From Ruegeria arenilitoris (GTDB lineage: Bacteria > Pseudomonadota > Alphaproteobacteria > Rhodobacterales > Rhodobacteraceae), in assembly GCF_013030985.1 (NCBI RefSeq), contig NZ_WPYP01000001.1, positions 1,054,001 to 1,118,000 of the forward strand: 64,000 nucleotides of DNA, in the 5' to 3' direction. The notes beneath the pieces are model-generated. The model made no database searches, was not told the DNA's origin, and saw only the letters and a list, made by a program, of their open reading frames with translations. Each line of letters opens with the position of its first letter. Within the stretch, counting starts at the first letter, position 1. Positions 17,564 through 25,814 of the stretch are shown here, one piece after another. Both the position numbers and the translations under genes were made by a program.

Positions 17564-18928
17564 CTATTCTGCCGGAACACCAACCTCGCGGACCGAACGC
17601 ATCCAGAACCGTGCCATCAGCAAAACTGCGGCGCAGGCAAGGCCCAGCACGAGGCCCAGCCAGATGCCGATCCCGTCCATGCCCTGCACGAAGCCAAAGT
17701 AGTACGAGGCCGGTATCCCCACGACCCAGTAACTGAGCCCGGCCATCACCATCGGTATCTTGGCATCCTGCAACCCGCGCAGCAGGCCCAGCGCAATCAC
17801 CTGCGCACCGTCCACCAGCTGGAACAGCGCAGCCATGGCCAGCAGCCCGGTACCGATAGCCAGAATCTGTGGGCGTTGCGGATCGTCGCCTTCCATGAAC
17901 AGTGAAATCAGCGGTTCGGCACAGGTCAGGAACAGGATAACCGTGAACACCGATACCACCAATGACATGCCCGTCACCGCAATCGCGCCCTTTTCCAGAT
18001 GCGGCCGGTCCCTGCGACCCAAAGCGTTCCCCGCCCGGATCGTCGCCGCATTGGACAGGCCCAGATGCACCATGAACGTGGCCGAGGCCAGGTTCAGCGC
18101 GATCCCATGCGCCGCCAGCGGCACCTGCCCCAGCCAGCCCATCATGATCGCCGACATGGCAAACAGGCTGACCTCGGCCAGCGTGGTCAGGCCGATGGGC
18201 ACGCCAAGGCGCAGGACACTGAAAAAGAACTCCCAATCGGGGCGCCAGAAGCGTTGGAACAGGCTGTGTTCCGGCAACACACGCACCGCGTAAATGACGA
18301 CAAAAACCAGCGACACAATCTGCGTCACGACCGAGGCGATGGCAGCCCCCATGACCCCCAACTCGGGTGCGCCCCAGTTACCGAAGATCAGCGCATAGTT
18401 CGTCACCGCGTTCACCAGTGCGGCAGCAACTGTGATCCACAGAACGATCTGCGTCCGCTCAAGCGCGGCCAGATAGGATTTAAGGACCATGACCAATAGC
18501 GCCGGGAACAGGCCCCACCCCGCGACACGCAGGTATTGTGACGCAGTTTCAGCAACTTGCGGGTCTTGCTTCAAGGAAATGAGGATGGGCTGAGACCACC
18601 ACAACAGCGGCATCATCAGCGTCGCGTAGATCAGCGACAGCCACAGCCCCATCCGGGTCGAACGGCGAATGCTGGTCTCATCTTCTTCGGCGGCGGCCGT
18701 TGCCACCATGGGCATCACCGCCCAGCCAAACCCGGCCCCGAACAGGAACAGCACGAAGTAATAGCTGCTGGCCAGTGTCACGGCGGCCAGCGCCTCGACC
18801 CCGTACCAGCCCAGCATGACCGTGTCGGTCAGGCCGATCGCGAACTGCGCCAGATGCCCGCCGATCAGCGGAAAGCCCAGCACGGCAATGGCCTGAAAAT
18901 GGCCGCGATATGTCATCACCTTGTTCAT
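17564..18928 (-). CDS. MATE-family multidrug/Na+ efflux transporter
   Basis: An inner-membrane transporter of about 454 residues with 12 hydrophobic segments. The MATE pattern is seen at the N-terminus (GFPLIGGHLAQFAIGLTDTVMLGWYG) and again after residue 235 (LRLGVPIGLTTLAEVSLFAMSAIMMGWLG), reflecting the two six-helix halves. NorM-type members exchange cations for drugs or dyes. The frame is open to 18964, but the ATG at 18928 (MNKVMTYRGHF) fits family N-termini better. It lies after ppk2 on the same strand with a hairpin in between. Substrate not predictable. Confidence 0.92.
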   Translation of the reverse strand: MNKVMTYRGHFQAIAVLGFPLIGGHLAQFAIGLTDTVMLGWYGVEALAAVTLASSYYFVLFLFGAGFGWAVMPMVATAAAEEDETSIRRSTRMGLWLSLIYATLMMPLLWWSQPILISLKQDPQVAETASQYLRVAGWGLFPALLVMVLKSYLAALERTQIVLWITVAAALVNAVTNYALIFGNWGAPELGVMGAAIASVVTQIVSLVFVVIYAVRVLPEHSLFQRFWRPDWEFFFSVLRLGVPIGLTTLAEVSLFAMSAIMMGWLGQVPLAAHGIALNLASATFMVHLGLSNAATIRAGNALGRRDRPHLEKGAIAVTGMSLVVSVFTVILFLTCAEPLISLFMEGDDPQRPQILAIGTGLLAMAALFQLVDGAQVIALGLLRGLQDAKIPMVMAGLSYWVVGIPASYYFGFVQGMDGIGIWLGLVLGLACAAVLLMARFWMRSVREVGVPAE

Positions 18929-18943
18929 CCCATCAGCCTTATG

Positions 18944-18960
18944 CCCGGCCAAAGGCCGGG
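18944..18960. repeat. Hairpin between ppk2 and the MATE gene
   Basis: Perfect 7-bp inverted repeat CCCGGCC-AAA-GGCCGGG. It lies after the ppk2 stop and just ahead of the MATE start on the reverse strand. No T run follows, so it may be an mRNA-stabilising or weak terminator structure. Confidence 0.5.
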
Positions 18961-19023
18961 ACAAGAGGGGATGAGTGAAATTTCAGGTTGAGACTATATG
19001 TGCGCGGCCATTGGCTTAGCAGT

Positions 19024-19947
19024 TCACGGCGTTTCCGGGTGCAGGGTATTGCCCAGAATATGCTCGGACCGGTGGATCACGTGATGGGCCTGCCCCACGA
19101 TCAGAGGATCAGGTTGCTCCACGATATCGTGATCCTTGTCGGGGTAGTCCAGCGTCGACAGGAAGTGGCGCATACAGTTCAGACGGGCGCGTTTCTTGTC
19201 GTTCGACTTGACGATGGTCCAGGGTGCATCGGCGGTGTCGGTGTAGAAGAACATCGCCTCTTTCGCCTCGGTATAGTCGTCCCATTTGTTGAGGCTGGCC
19301 TTGTCGATCGGCGACAGCTTCCACTGTTTCAGCGGGTCGGTCTCGCGGTTTTTGAACCGGCGCTGCTGTTCGGTCTGCGTTACCGAGAACCAGTATTTGT
19401 AAAGCTGAATGCCCGAGCGGACCAGCATCCGCTCCAGTTCGGGCGTCTGGCGCATGAACTCGAGGTATTCGTTGGGCGAACAAAAGCCCATGACCCGCTC
19501 AACGCCTGCGCGGTTGTACCACGAGCGGTCGTAGAACACCATTTCCCCAACCGTCGGAAGCTCTTGAACATAGCGCTGGTAGTACCACTGGCCCTTCTCT
19601 TCCCAGGTCGGTTTGTTCAGCGCTACGACCCGCGCCTGACGGGGGTTCAGGTGCTCCATGAACCGTTTGATCGTGCCACCCTTGCCTGCTGCGTCACGGC
19701 CTTCGAACAGCAGAACGAACCGCTGACCGGTTTCCTGCGCCCACAACTGAACTTTCAGCAATTCGGCCTGCAGTTCGGCCTTTTGCGCCTCATAGGATTT
19801 ACGCGCCATCTTGCGGCCATAGGGGTATTTGCCACTTTCAAACGCCTGCCGAATTTTCTCGGGGCTGGGCTGAGACGGCGCGGTTTTCGATGTTGGGGAG
19901 ATTTTGACGGGGGATTTTGTTTCTTCGATTTTTACAACAGCTTCCAT
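19024..19947 (-). CDS. ppk2: Polyphosphate kinase 2
   Basis: PPK2 transfers phosphate between polyphosphate and nucleotides. The 307-residue protein has Walker A at residues 83-90 (GRDAAGKG), the lid residues KRFMEHLNPR, Walker B at 140-150 (DRSWYNRAGVE) and the C-terminal SPIDKASLNKWDDYTEAKEAM block. A single PPK2 domain with a roughly 40-residue basic/Ser-Thr-Pro N-terminal extension fits class I PPK2, which usually makes NDPs into NTPs. The class is inferred from layout only. The ATG at 19947 is preceded by AAGGATGA. Confidence 0.93.
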   Translation of the reverse strand: MEAVVKIEETKSPVKISPTSKTAPSQPSPEKIRQAFESGKYPYGRKMARKSYEAQKAELQAELLKVQLWAQETGQRFVLLFEGRDAAGKGGTIKRFMEHLNPRQARVVALNKPTWEEKGQWYYQRYVQELPTVGEMVFYDRSWYNRAGVERVMGFCSPNEYLEFMRQTPELERMLVRSGIQLYKYWFSVTQTEQQRRFKNRETDPLKQWKLSPIDKASLNKWDDYTEAKEAMFFYTDTADAPWTIVKSNDKKRARLNCMRHFLSTLDYPDKDHDIVEQPDPLIVGQAHHVIHRSEHILGNTLHPETP

Positions 19948-20069
19948 TCAGTTCATCCTTTTTCACTATCCGCAGACACGGCTAGCAGAAGACGCTGTTT
20001 TTCGCTTTGATTGGCGTCAAATTGATGCGCGAAAAACCCCTCAATTCGAGGAGAAAGAGAAAGGTCACA

Positions 20070-20945
20070 GTGAACACAGACATCATCGACCTGAACGGCC
20101 AGTCCTTCTTTCTGCGGCGCTGGGGCAAGCCCGACCTGCCGCCCTTGCTGATGTTGCACGGCTTTCCCGAATATGGAGGGGCATGGAGTGATCTGGCCCC
20201 GCATCTGGCCAACCATTTTCATTGCATCGCGCCGGATCAGCGCGGCTATGGGCAAAGCTGGTGCCCCGAGGGTGTGGGGAATTACGCAGTGTCTCAGCTG
20301 GTCTCGGACATGGCAGCGCTGATTGAACAGCTTGAAAGCCCGATTTGCGTACTTGGCCACGACTGGGGCGCGTCTGTGGCTTATGGGCTGGCCATGTTCC
20401 GCCCCGATCTGGTCGGCCGCCTGATCATCGCAAACGGTGTCCACCCGGTACCGTTTCAACGGGCCATGGCCGCCGGAGGGGCGCAATCCGAGGCGTCACA
20501 ATACATCAATGCCCTGCGTGCGCCGGATGCCGCAGTGCATTTCTCGGCTGACAATTTCGCAAGGCTCGAACAGTTCTTTCGCTTTGGCATGGGGGTCGAC
20601 TGGCTGTTCGAGGCACGTATGCAGGACTATCGCACCGAATGGGCCCGGCCCGGTCGGCTTGAGGCGATGCTGAACTGGTACCGCGCCTCCCCTCTGGTCG
20701 TCGCCAAGCCCGGAGAGCCACGCACCAATCTGCCCGAATTGCCACTGGACCGCCTGATGGTCCGTTGTCCGCACCTGCTTCTGTGGGGACCAGATGACAA
20801 GGCCCTGCTGCCTGAGGCCACGGAGGGGTTGGAAGAGTTCGCACCCAACCTGACCCGCGTCGACATCCCAGACACCGACCACTGGCTGCACCATCAGAAA
20901 CCCAAGGCCGTCGCACGGGCCATTCTGGACTGGCTTGCGAATTGA
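20070..20945 (+). CDS. Epoxide hydrolase/dehalogenase-like alpha/beta hydrolase
   Basis: A 291-residue alpha/beta hydrolase. The oxyanion motif HGFPE (30-34), nucleophile Asp98 in GHDWG (96-100) and His271 in TDHWLHHQKP match soluble epoxide hydrolases and haloalkane dehalogenases, which use an aspartate nucleophile. The frame is open from 20007, but AAGG at 20061 and spacing favour the GTG at 20070 (MNTDIID). Whether it opens epoxides or removes halides cannot be decided. It ends four bases from the convergent AhpD-like gene. Confidence 0.88.
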   Translation: MNTDIIDLNGQSFFLRRWGKPDLPPLLMLHGFPEYGGAWSDLAPHLANHFHCIAPDQRGYGQSWCPEGVGNYAVSQLVSDMAALIEQLESPICVLGHDWGASVAYGLAMFRPDLVGRLIIANGVHPVPFQRAMAAGGAQSEASQYINALRAPDAAVHFSADNFARLEQFFRFGMGVDWLFEARMQDYRTEWARPGRLEAMLNWYRASPLVVAKPGEPRTNLPELPLDRLMVRCPHLLLWGPDDKALLPEATEGLEEFAPNLTRVDIPDTDHWLHHQKPKAVARAILDWLAN

Positions 20946-20949
20946 CGGC

Positions 20950-21558
20950 CTACTTGTGCCCCCAATCCTCGGGATCGTCCGAGTTATTCGGGGACAGGCC
21001 CAGAATGTCGCCCTCGGTCGAACAGCCCAATCCCAGAACCGTCCGGTTCGCATAGGCAAAGTAAGCGCAAACCTGATTGATCTCGAGAATCTCGCCGTCG
21101 TCCCAGCCAGCATCCCGCAGGACCTGAATATCCGCCTTAACCATTTCCGCCGGAGACTCGGTCAGCTTGCGCGCATAGGTCATCGCCGCCATCTGAGCCT
21201 CGTCCAACGGAGCGGTGCTCAGCGTTTCCGTCTCAATCGCGGTGCGGATTGCGCGGCCCCGATCCGGATCTTTCAGCAAGCGTTGCAGCCCGCTGAAATG
21301 GTGCTCGACACAATACCCGCATTGATTCAGCGAACTGACCCAGACGCCCAGGACCTCAAGAAACCACTTTGGCACCTTGTTGGCCGAATGGTGCAGGACG
21401 TTCTTGTACAGCGCCATGTGACCTTCCATTGAATGCGGCCGCAAGGAATGCGCCATCATAATGTTGTCGACATTGTCGCCCGGCCCCGTGACCCGTTCAT
21501 ACAGCTTTCGCAGCTTGCCGCTGGCCTGGTCGAATGGAACAGTCTTGATCCAGCTCAT
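20950..21558 (-). CDS. AhpD-like/peroxidase-related carboxymuconolactone decarboxylase-fold protein
   Basis: About 202 residues of the carboxymuconolactone decarboxylase/AhpD fold. The redox-active motif CGYCVEHH (about residues 83-90) is the hallmark of AhpD-like alkylhydroperoxidases; PLDEAQMAAMTYARKLTESP and the DGEILEINQVCAYFAYANR block fit the uncharacterised peroxidase-related subfamily. Frame extends to 21642; the ATG at 21558 (MSWIKTV) fits the family start. A role in peroxide defence is plausible but not shown. Confidence 0.85.
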   Translation of the reverse strand: MSWIKTVPFDQASGKLRKLYERVTGPGDNVDNIMMAHSLRPHSMEGHMALYKNVLHHSANKVPKWFLEVLGVWVSSLNQCGYCVEHHFSGLQRLLKDPDRGRAIRTAIETETLSTAPLDEAQMAAMTYARKLTESPAEMVKADIQVLRDAGWDDGEILEINQVCAYFAYANRTVLGLGCSTEGDILGLSPNNSDDPEDWGHK

Positions 21559-21680
21559 GCGGTTTCCCTTCTTGTTGTCGCAGCGTCCCCACTCCGGCTT
21601 CGCCCCAACCATCGACAAGACGAAACTGGATTGGCCAACCATGTCAGGCTAAGCTTATGGAAGGCAAGGGGGAGTATCTA

Positions 21681-22520
21681 ATGGAAATGGCGGAAAAAAC
21701 TGTCGCGAACTGGTATGCCAATCACCCGATTTCTGCACCGCATATTCTGACCAAGCTGAAGAACCTCCGTGGTTCGCTGGAGGGTTTGACGCCGCAGGAC
21801 CTCTACCCCTATGACCAGGACCACTATGACGGGCTCGAGGCAAATGCCCGGTTGGCCGACAAGGCCCATATGAACGCGGGGGGCAGTGTTCTGGATGTCT
21901 GTGCCGGGCTGTGCGGCCCCGCGCGCTGGTACGTATCCGAGCGCGGCGTTCAGGTGACCGGTGTCGACATCAGCCCCAACCGTGTCGACGGCGCGCAAGA
22001 GCTGAATACGTTGGTCGGACTTCAGGACCGAATTCACCCCGTTCTGGCCAGTGCGATGGACTTGCCCTTCGAGGATGAACAGTTCGACGCCGCCGTCAGT
22101 CAGGAATCCTTCTTGCACATCCCCGACAAACCAAAAGCCCTGCATGAGGTGTTTCGCGTTCTACGCCCCGGTGGCCGCTTTGCCTTTACCGATTGGGTGA
22201 TGCATACACCTTTGCCTGACGATGAAATGGAGCAATACCGTCAACGTTTTGCCTGCCACTCTTTGCTGAGCATTCCCGAATACGAATCCAAGCTGCGGCA
22301 AGCTGGATTCGAGATCATTTCGGCCGACGATATCACCGGACCCTGGGGCGATATTCTGGCGCGGCGGCTCAGTATGTATCAGACCCTGGACGCCGAGGCA
22401 GAACGCGCGGGCAACCCCTCCAAGGGGGATGAATTCCTGAAGATGTATGCGAAATTTGTTAGCGACGTGCAGCAACACCGCATCGGCGGCGTGCGTCTGA
22501 CCGCTGAAAAACCTCAATAA
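21681..22520 (+). CDS. SAM-dependent methyltransferase, glycine/dimethylglycine methyltransferase-like
   Basis: A 279-residue class I methyltransferase. SAM-binding motif I is VLDVCAGLCGPARW (about residues 73-86), motif II GVDISPNRVDGAQEL, then LPFEDEQFDAAVSQESFLHIPDK and VLRPGGRFAFTDW. The FLHI-DK and LRPGG blocks resemble sarcosine/dimethylglycine methyltransferases, but no betaine genes are nearby and the substrate is open. AAGGGGGAG a few bases ahead selects the ATG at 21681 over the one at 21657. A clear promoter for the next gene begins five bases after the stop. Confidence 0.85.
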   Translation: MEMAEKTVANWYANHPISAPHILTKLKNLRGSLEGLTPQDLYPYDQDHYDGLEANARLADKAHMNAGGSVLDVCAGLCGPARWYVSERGVQVTGVDISPNRVDGAQELNTLVGLQDRIHPVLASAMDLPFEDEQFDAAVSQESFLHIPDKPKALHEVFRVLRPGGRFAFTDWVMHTPLPDDEMEQYRQRFACHSLLSIPEYESKLRQAGFEIISADDITGPWGDILARRLSMYQTLDAEAERAGNPSKGDEFLKMYAKFVSDVQQHRIGGVRLTAEKPQ

Positions 22521-22524
22521 ACCT

Positions 22525-22554
22525 TTGACAATTCAGGTGACCGGCACCTACTAA
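22525..22554 (+). promoter_or_regulatory. Sigma-70 promoter with an overlapping operator-like dyad
   Basis: TTGACA (22525-22530), an 18-base spacer and TACTAA (22549-22554) make a strong consensus promoter. Between the boxes lies the dyad AGGTG-ACCGG-CACCT (22535-22549), a likely repressor site. The transcript would have a leader of about 200 bases before the oxygenase gene, ending in a hairpin (22722-22728 with 22734-22740) just before its ribosome binding site. Nothing else is seen in 22555-22760. Confidence 0.5.
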
Positions 22555-22760
22555 GCCAGCCTGTCACAAACCTTAATTGCAAGAAGGCGGTTCGATCGAT
22601 GATAGATTTGCATCTGACGACGCCGTCCTTTTGTGACGCACACGCGGTCATTTCCTGACGGTTCTGACTGACTGCGACGCCTTTGTCCCGGCGACACCTT
22701 ATCCCCGATTTTGCCCAATATCCCTGCCTTGAAGGCGGGGTAAAGCACTAGGTGACTACC

Positions 22761-23342
22761 ATGCAGATTAACGAACTGCTCAATGACTATGTATATGAAA
22801 TAGAAAATTTTCTGCCCGCCGACATCTGTGATCGCTGGATCGCGGATCTCGAAACTGCGGGATTTGAACCCGCGTTGATCAATGGCGTGAACGGTGCCAC
22901 CCGCCGCCCGGACATTCGAAACAATGACCGCCTGATCCGCGATGACGCGGAAACAGCACAAGCCTTATGGCAAAGCGTGCAGCCCTTTGCGCCGGTGAGC
23001 TTTCGAAAGCGGGTAGCCGTGGGGCTGAACGAACGTCTTCGGTTCTACCGCTATGACGCGGGGCAAATGTTTGACTGGCATCAGGACGGGTATTTCGAAC
23101 GACCCAATGGTGAGCGCAGCTTGTTCACTTTCATGGTCTACCTGAACGATGGATTCGAAGGTGGTGGCACCTCGTTTTGCGATATCTATGCGGGCCGGTC
23201 ATTCCCCGACTTCTGCGTAACGCCGAAAAAAGGGGCAGCCCTGTTGTTCTATCATCCGATCATGTATCGGGGTGATCCGGTTCTGTCCGGCCAAAAATAC
23301 GTAATGCGTACCGACATTATGTATTCGCCCAAGAAGCAATAA
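22761..23342 (+). CDS. 2-oxoglutarate/Fe(II) oxygenase, prolyl-4-hydroxylase-like
   Basis: A 193-residue single-domain oxygenase of the prolyl-4-hydroxylase superfamily. His107 and Asp109 (WHQDG) are the proximal iron ligands; the fold continues with FTFMVYLNDGFEGGGTSF and ends with GQKYVMRTDIMY, whose Lys/Arg binds 2-oxoglutarate. The distal iron ligand is unclear: the usual H-x-G-x-PV position reads Y169-R-G-D-P-V, with His165 four residues earlier. AGGTGA five bases ahead supports the ATG at 22761 over the upstream GTG at 22752. The substrate, protein or small molecule, is unknown. Confidence 0.85.
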   Translation: MQINELLNDYVYEIENFLPADICDRWIADLETAGFEPALINGVNGATRRPDIRNNDRLIRDDAETAQALWQSVQPFAPVSFRKRVAVGLNERLRFYRYDAGQMFDWHQDGYFERPNGERSLFTFMVYLNDGFEGGGTSFCDIYAGRSFPDFCVTPKKGAALLFYHPIMYRGDPVLSGQKYVMRTDIMYSPKKQ

Positions 23343-23462
23343 TAATCCGGGCGCGTGGTGCCCCGTATGGATCGCAGTTGTCCACAACACCTCGCGCCCC
23401 TCTTCCCCCTGACCACATCACCTGCCATAATGGACCCCAACCTATAAACAAGAGCAGCACCG

Positions 23463-25421
23463 ATGCCCGACGATCTGTTGACGCCCAGCGCGACCGCCAC
23501 CTACGACGCCTCCTCGATTGAGGTGCTTGAAGGGCTGGAGCCGGTCCGAAAACGCCCCGGTATGTATATCGGCGGCACGGATGAGCGCGCGCTGCACCAT
23601 ATGGTGGCCGAAATCCTCGACAACTCGATGGACGAAGCGGTTGCTGGTCACGCCAACCGGATCGAGGTCGAGCTGCACGCAGATTACGCCCTGACCGTGC
23701 GTGACAACGGGCGCGGTATTCCAATCGACCCGCATCCCAAGTTTCCGGACAAGTCAGCGCTTGAGGTGATACTCTGCACCCTGCACGCGGGCGGTAAATT
23801 CTCGGGCAAGGCCTATCAGACCTCGGGCGGCCTGCACGGCGTGGGTGCCTCGGTGGTGAATGCCCTGTCGGATTCGATGGTCGTACAGGTGGCGCGGGAC
23901 AAAACGCTGTTCGAACAGCGCTTCTCGCGCGGTGTTCCGTTGGGCCCGGTCGAGAAAATCGGCGCGGCCCCCAACCGACGCGGCACGACAGTGACCTTCC
24001 ACGCGGACGAGGAAATCTTCGGCCATCACCGCTTCAAACCGGCGCGGCTGTTCAAATCGATCCGCTCCAAGGCTTACCTGTTCTCGGGCGTCGAAATCCG
24101 CTGGAAATCCCACATCGACGACGGCGAAACCCCGACCGAGGCCAGCTTTCACTTCCCCGGCGGTCTGTCGGACTACCTGAAAGAGACGATGAACGGCTCC
24201 TCGACCTATGCCGAGCAGCCCTTTGCCGGAACCGTGGACTTCAACGAGAAATTCGGCACCCCCGGCAAGGTCGAATGGGCGATCAACTGGACCCCATCGC
24301 GCGACGGGTTCATCCAGTCCTACTGTAACACAGTCCCCACCCCCGAAGGTGGTACCCATGTGGCGGGTTTCTGGGCGGCGGTTCTCAAAGGCATCAAGGC
24401 CTATGGCGAACTGATCAACAACAAAAAGGCTGGTCAGATCACCCGCGACGACCTGATGACCGGCGGCTGCGCTCTGGTGTCCTGTTTCATCAGCGAGCCG
24501 GAATTCGTCGGCCAGACCAAAGACCGTCTGGCCACGGTCGAGGCGCAGCGACTGGTCGAAAACTCGGTCCGCGACCATTTCGACAACTGGCTGGCCGCGG
24601 ACACGAAATCCGCCGGTGCGATCCTCGACTTCCTCATCCTGCGGGCCGAAGAACGCCTGCGCCGTAGGGCCGAGAAGGAAACACAACGCAAGTCCGCCAC
24701 TAAGAAACTTCGTCTTCCCGGCAAGCTGGTGGACTGCTCTAGTTCAACACGCGACGGCACCGAATTATTCATCGTCGAGGGTGACTCGGCGGGTGGGTCC
24801 GCCAAGATGGGCCGTGATCGCAAGACACAGGCGCTGCTGCCCCTGCGCGGCAAAATCCTGAACGTGCTGGGTGCGGCCAGTTCGAAACTGGGCACCAATG
24901 CCGAGATCAACGACCTGACCCAGGCGCTGGGCGTGGGGCTTGGCACCAAGTTCAACGTCGACGATCTGCGCTATGACAAGGTCATCATCATGACCGACGC
25001 GGATGTGGACGGGGCGCATATCGCGTCCTTGCTGATGACGTTCTTCTTTACCCAGATGCGGCCGATGATCGACGCGGGCCACCTGTACCTCGCCTGCCCG
25101 CCCCTCTACCGCCTGACCCAAGGCGCGAAACGCGTCTATTGTCTGGACGAGGCCGAGCGCGATGAGTGGCTTGAGAAAGGTCTGGGCGGCAAGGGCAAGA
25201 TCGACGTCTCCCGCTTCAAGGGTCTGGGCGAAATGGACGCCAAGGACCTGAAAGAAACCACGATGGACCCCGCGTCCCGCAAACTGATCCGCGTCACCAT
25301 CGACGAGGACGAACCCGGCGAGACCGGCGATCTGGTCGAGCGCCTGATGGGAAAAAAACCCGAACTGCGGTTCCAATACATTCAGGAAAACGCGCGGTTT
25401 GTTGAGGAGTTGGATGTGTGA
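23463..25421 (+). CDS. parE: DNA topoisomerase IV subunit B
   Basis: ParE is the ATPase subunit of topoisomerase IV, which unlinks daughter chromosomes. The 652-residue protein has the GHKL ATP site (EILDNSMDEA, DNGRGIP, GGLHGVGASVVNALS), the transducer domain, and the TOPRIM core (FIVEGDSAGGSAKMGRD, and IMTDADVDGAHI), then KGLGEMDAKDLKETTMDP and the C-terminus. Lack of the GyrB insert and the QTK-equivalent SGKAYQTSGG context fit ParE rather than GyrB. It is intact to its normal end VEELDV, but the last 96 bp of the gene are repeated 297 bp downstream. Confidence 0.95.
   Translation: MPDDLLTPSATATYDASSIEVLEGLEPVRKRPGMYIGGTDERALHHMVAEILDNSMDEAVAGHANRIEVELHADYALTVRDNGRGIPIDPHPKFPDKSALEVILCTLHAGGKFSGKAYQTSGGLHGVGASVVNALSDSMVVQVARDKTLFEQRFSRGVPLGPVEKIGAAPNRRGTTVTFHADEEIFGHHRFKPARLFKSIRSKAYLFSGVEIRWKSHIDDGETPTEASFHFPGGLSDYLKETMNGSSTYAEQPFAGTVDFNEKFGTPGKVEWAINWTPSRDGFIQSYCNTVPTPEGGTHVAGFWAAVLKGIKAYGELINNKKAGQITRDDLMTGGCALVSCFISEPEFVGQTKDRLATVEAQRLVENSVRDHFDNWLAADTKSAGAILDFLILRAEERLRRRAEKETQRKSATKKLRLPGKLVDCSSSTRDGTELFIVEGDSAGGSAKMGRDRKTQALLPLRGKILNVLGAASSKLGTNAEINDLTQALGVGLGTKFNVDDLRYDKVIIMTDADVDGAHIASLLMTFFFTQMRPMIDAGHLYLACPPLYRLTQGAKRVYCLDEAERDEWLEKGLGGKGKIDVSRFKGLGEMDAKDLKETTMDPASRKLIRVTIDEDEPGETGDLVERLMGKKPELRFQYIQENARFVEELDV
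25326..25421 (+). repeat. Direct repeat copy 1: 3' end of parE
   Basis: The last 96 bp of parE, including the stop. It is repeated at 25719-25814 without any gap: 87 of 96 bases match. Eight of the nine differences fall at third codon positions. Confidence 0.95.
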
Positions 25422-25443
25422 AACGACCTTAAGTCGCTAGTAG

Positions 25444-25674
25444 ATGCCCCAAGAATCCAAAATGAGCGCCAAGCAAGAAATCCGAACAATCAATCGGACC
25501 ATAGCTTTTTTCAGTGCATTTTGGGTATTGACTGTAATCTGGGTCCTGTTCTTTCCAGACCTATTTCCTTCCACCGGCATTTCGCTTTCCAAAGCGTACC
25601 TTTTTATCATTGCTTGGTGGCCAGCGGCTTTGTTGCTGCATCTAGCTAAAAAGAGTGTGGACAAATGCCAATGA
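25444..25674 (+). CDS. Small accessory membrane protein
   Basis: 76 residues with two hydrophobic segments (TIAFFSAFWVLTVIWVLFF and AYLFIIAWWPAALLLHL), a charged N-terminus and a lysine-rich tail. It begins 22 bases after the parE stop and lies wholly between the two copies of the parE 3' end. Base composition is clearly more AT-rich than in parE. Its TGA overlaps an ATG (ATGA at 25671) of a short ORF running into the second parE tail. A start at 25462 is also possible. No family recognised; the setting suggests acquired DNA. Confidence 0.5.
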   Translation: MPQESKMSAKQEIRTINRTIAFFSAFWVLTVIWVLFFPDLFPSTGISLSKAYLFIIAWWPAALLLHLAKKSVDKCQ

Positions 25675-25814
25675 AGCAAACGTTCCGTTATTCAGCGAGA
25701 CCTACTCCAATTGTTAATGGCGATCTGGTCGAGCGTCTGATGGGCAAAAAACCCGAACTGCGGTTTCACTACATTCACGAGAACACGCGGTTTGTGGAGG
25801 AGTTGGATGTTTGA
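25671..25814 (+). pseudogene. parE C-terminal remnant fused in frame to 16 foreign codons
   Basis: An open frame of 47 residues: 16 unrelated residues (MKQTFRYSARPTPIVN), then 31 residues matching the ParE C-terminus with only three changes (two Gln to His, one Ala to Thr). It cannot encode a topoisomerase, so it is called a remnant. Its ATG overlaps the stop of the preceding small membrane ORF, and its last eight bases overlap the start of the following 265-residue ORF. That chain of overlaps may be chance or may give translational coupling. Confidence 0.6.
25719..25814 (+). repeat. Direct repeat copy 2: second parE 3' end
   Basis: Matches 25326-25421 at 87 of 96 positions with no indel. 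Six differences are silent and eight are at third positions, so this copy evolved as the tail of a working parE, not as free-drifting DNA. It supplies GGAGGAG, the probable ribosome binding site of the ORF that starts at 25807. Confidence 0.95.

Noticed and set aside
22752..22760. GTG start of the 2OG oxygenase gene
   Set aside because: AGGTGA overlaps this GTG and is well spaced for the ATG at 22761, so the GTG is more likely part of the ribosome site.
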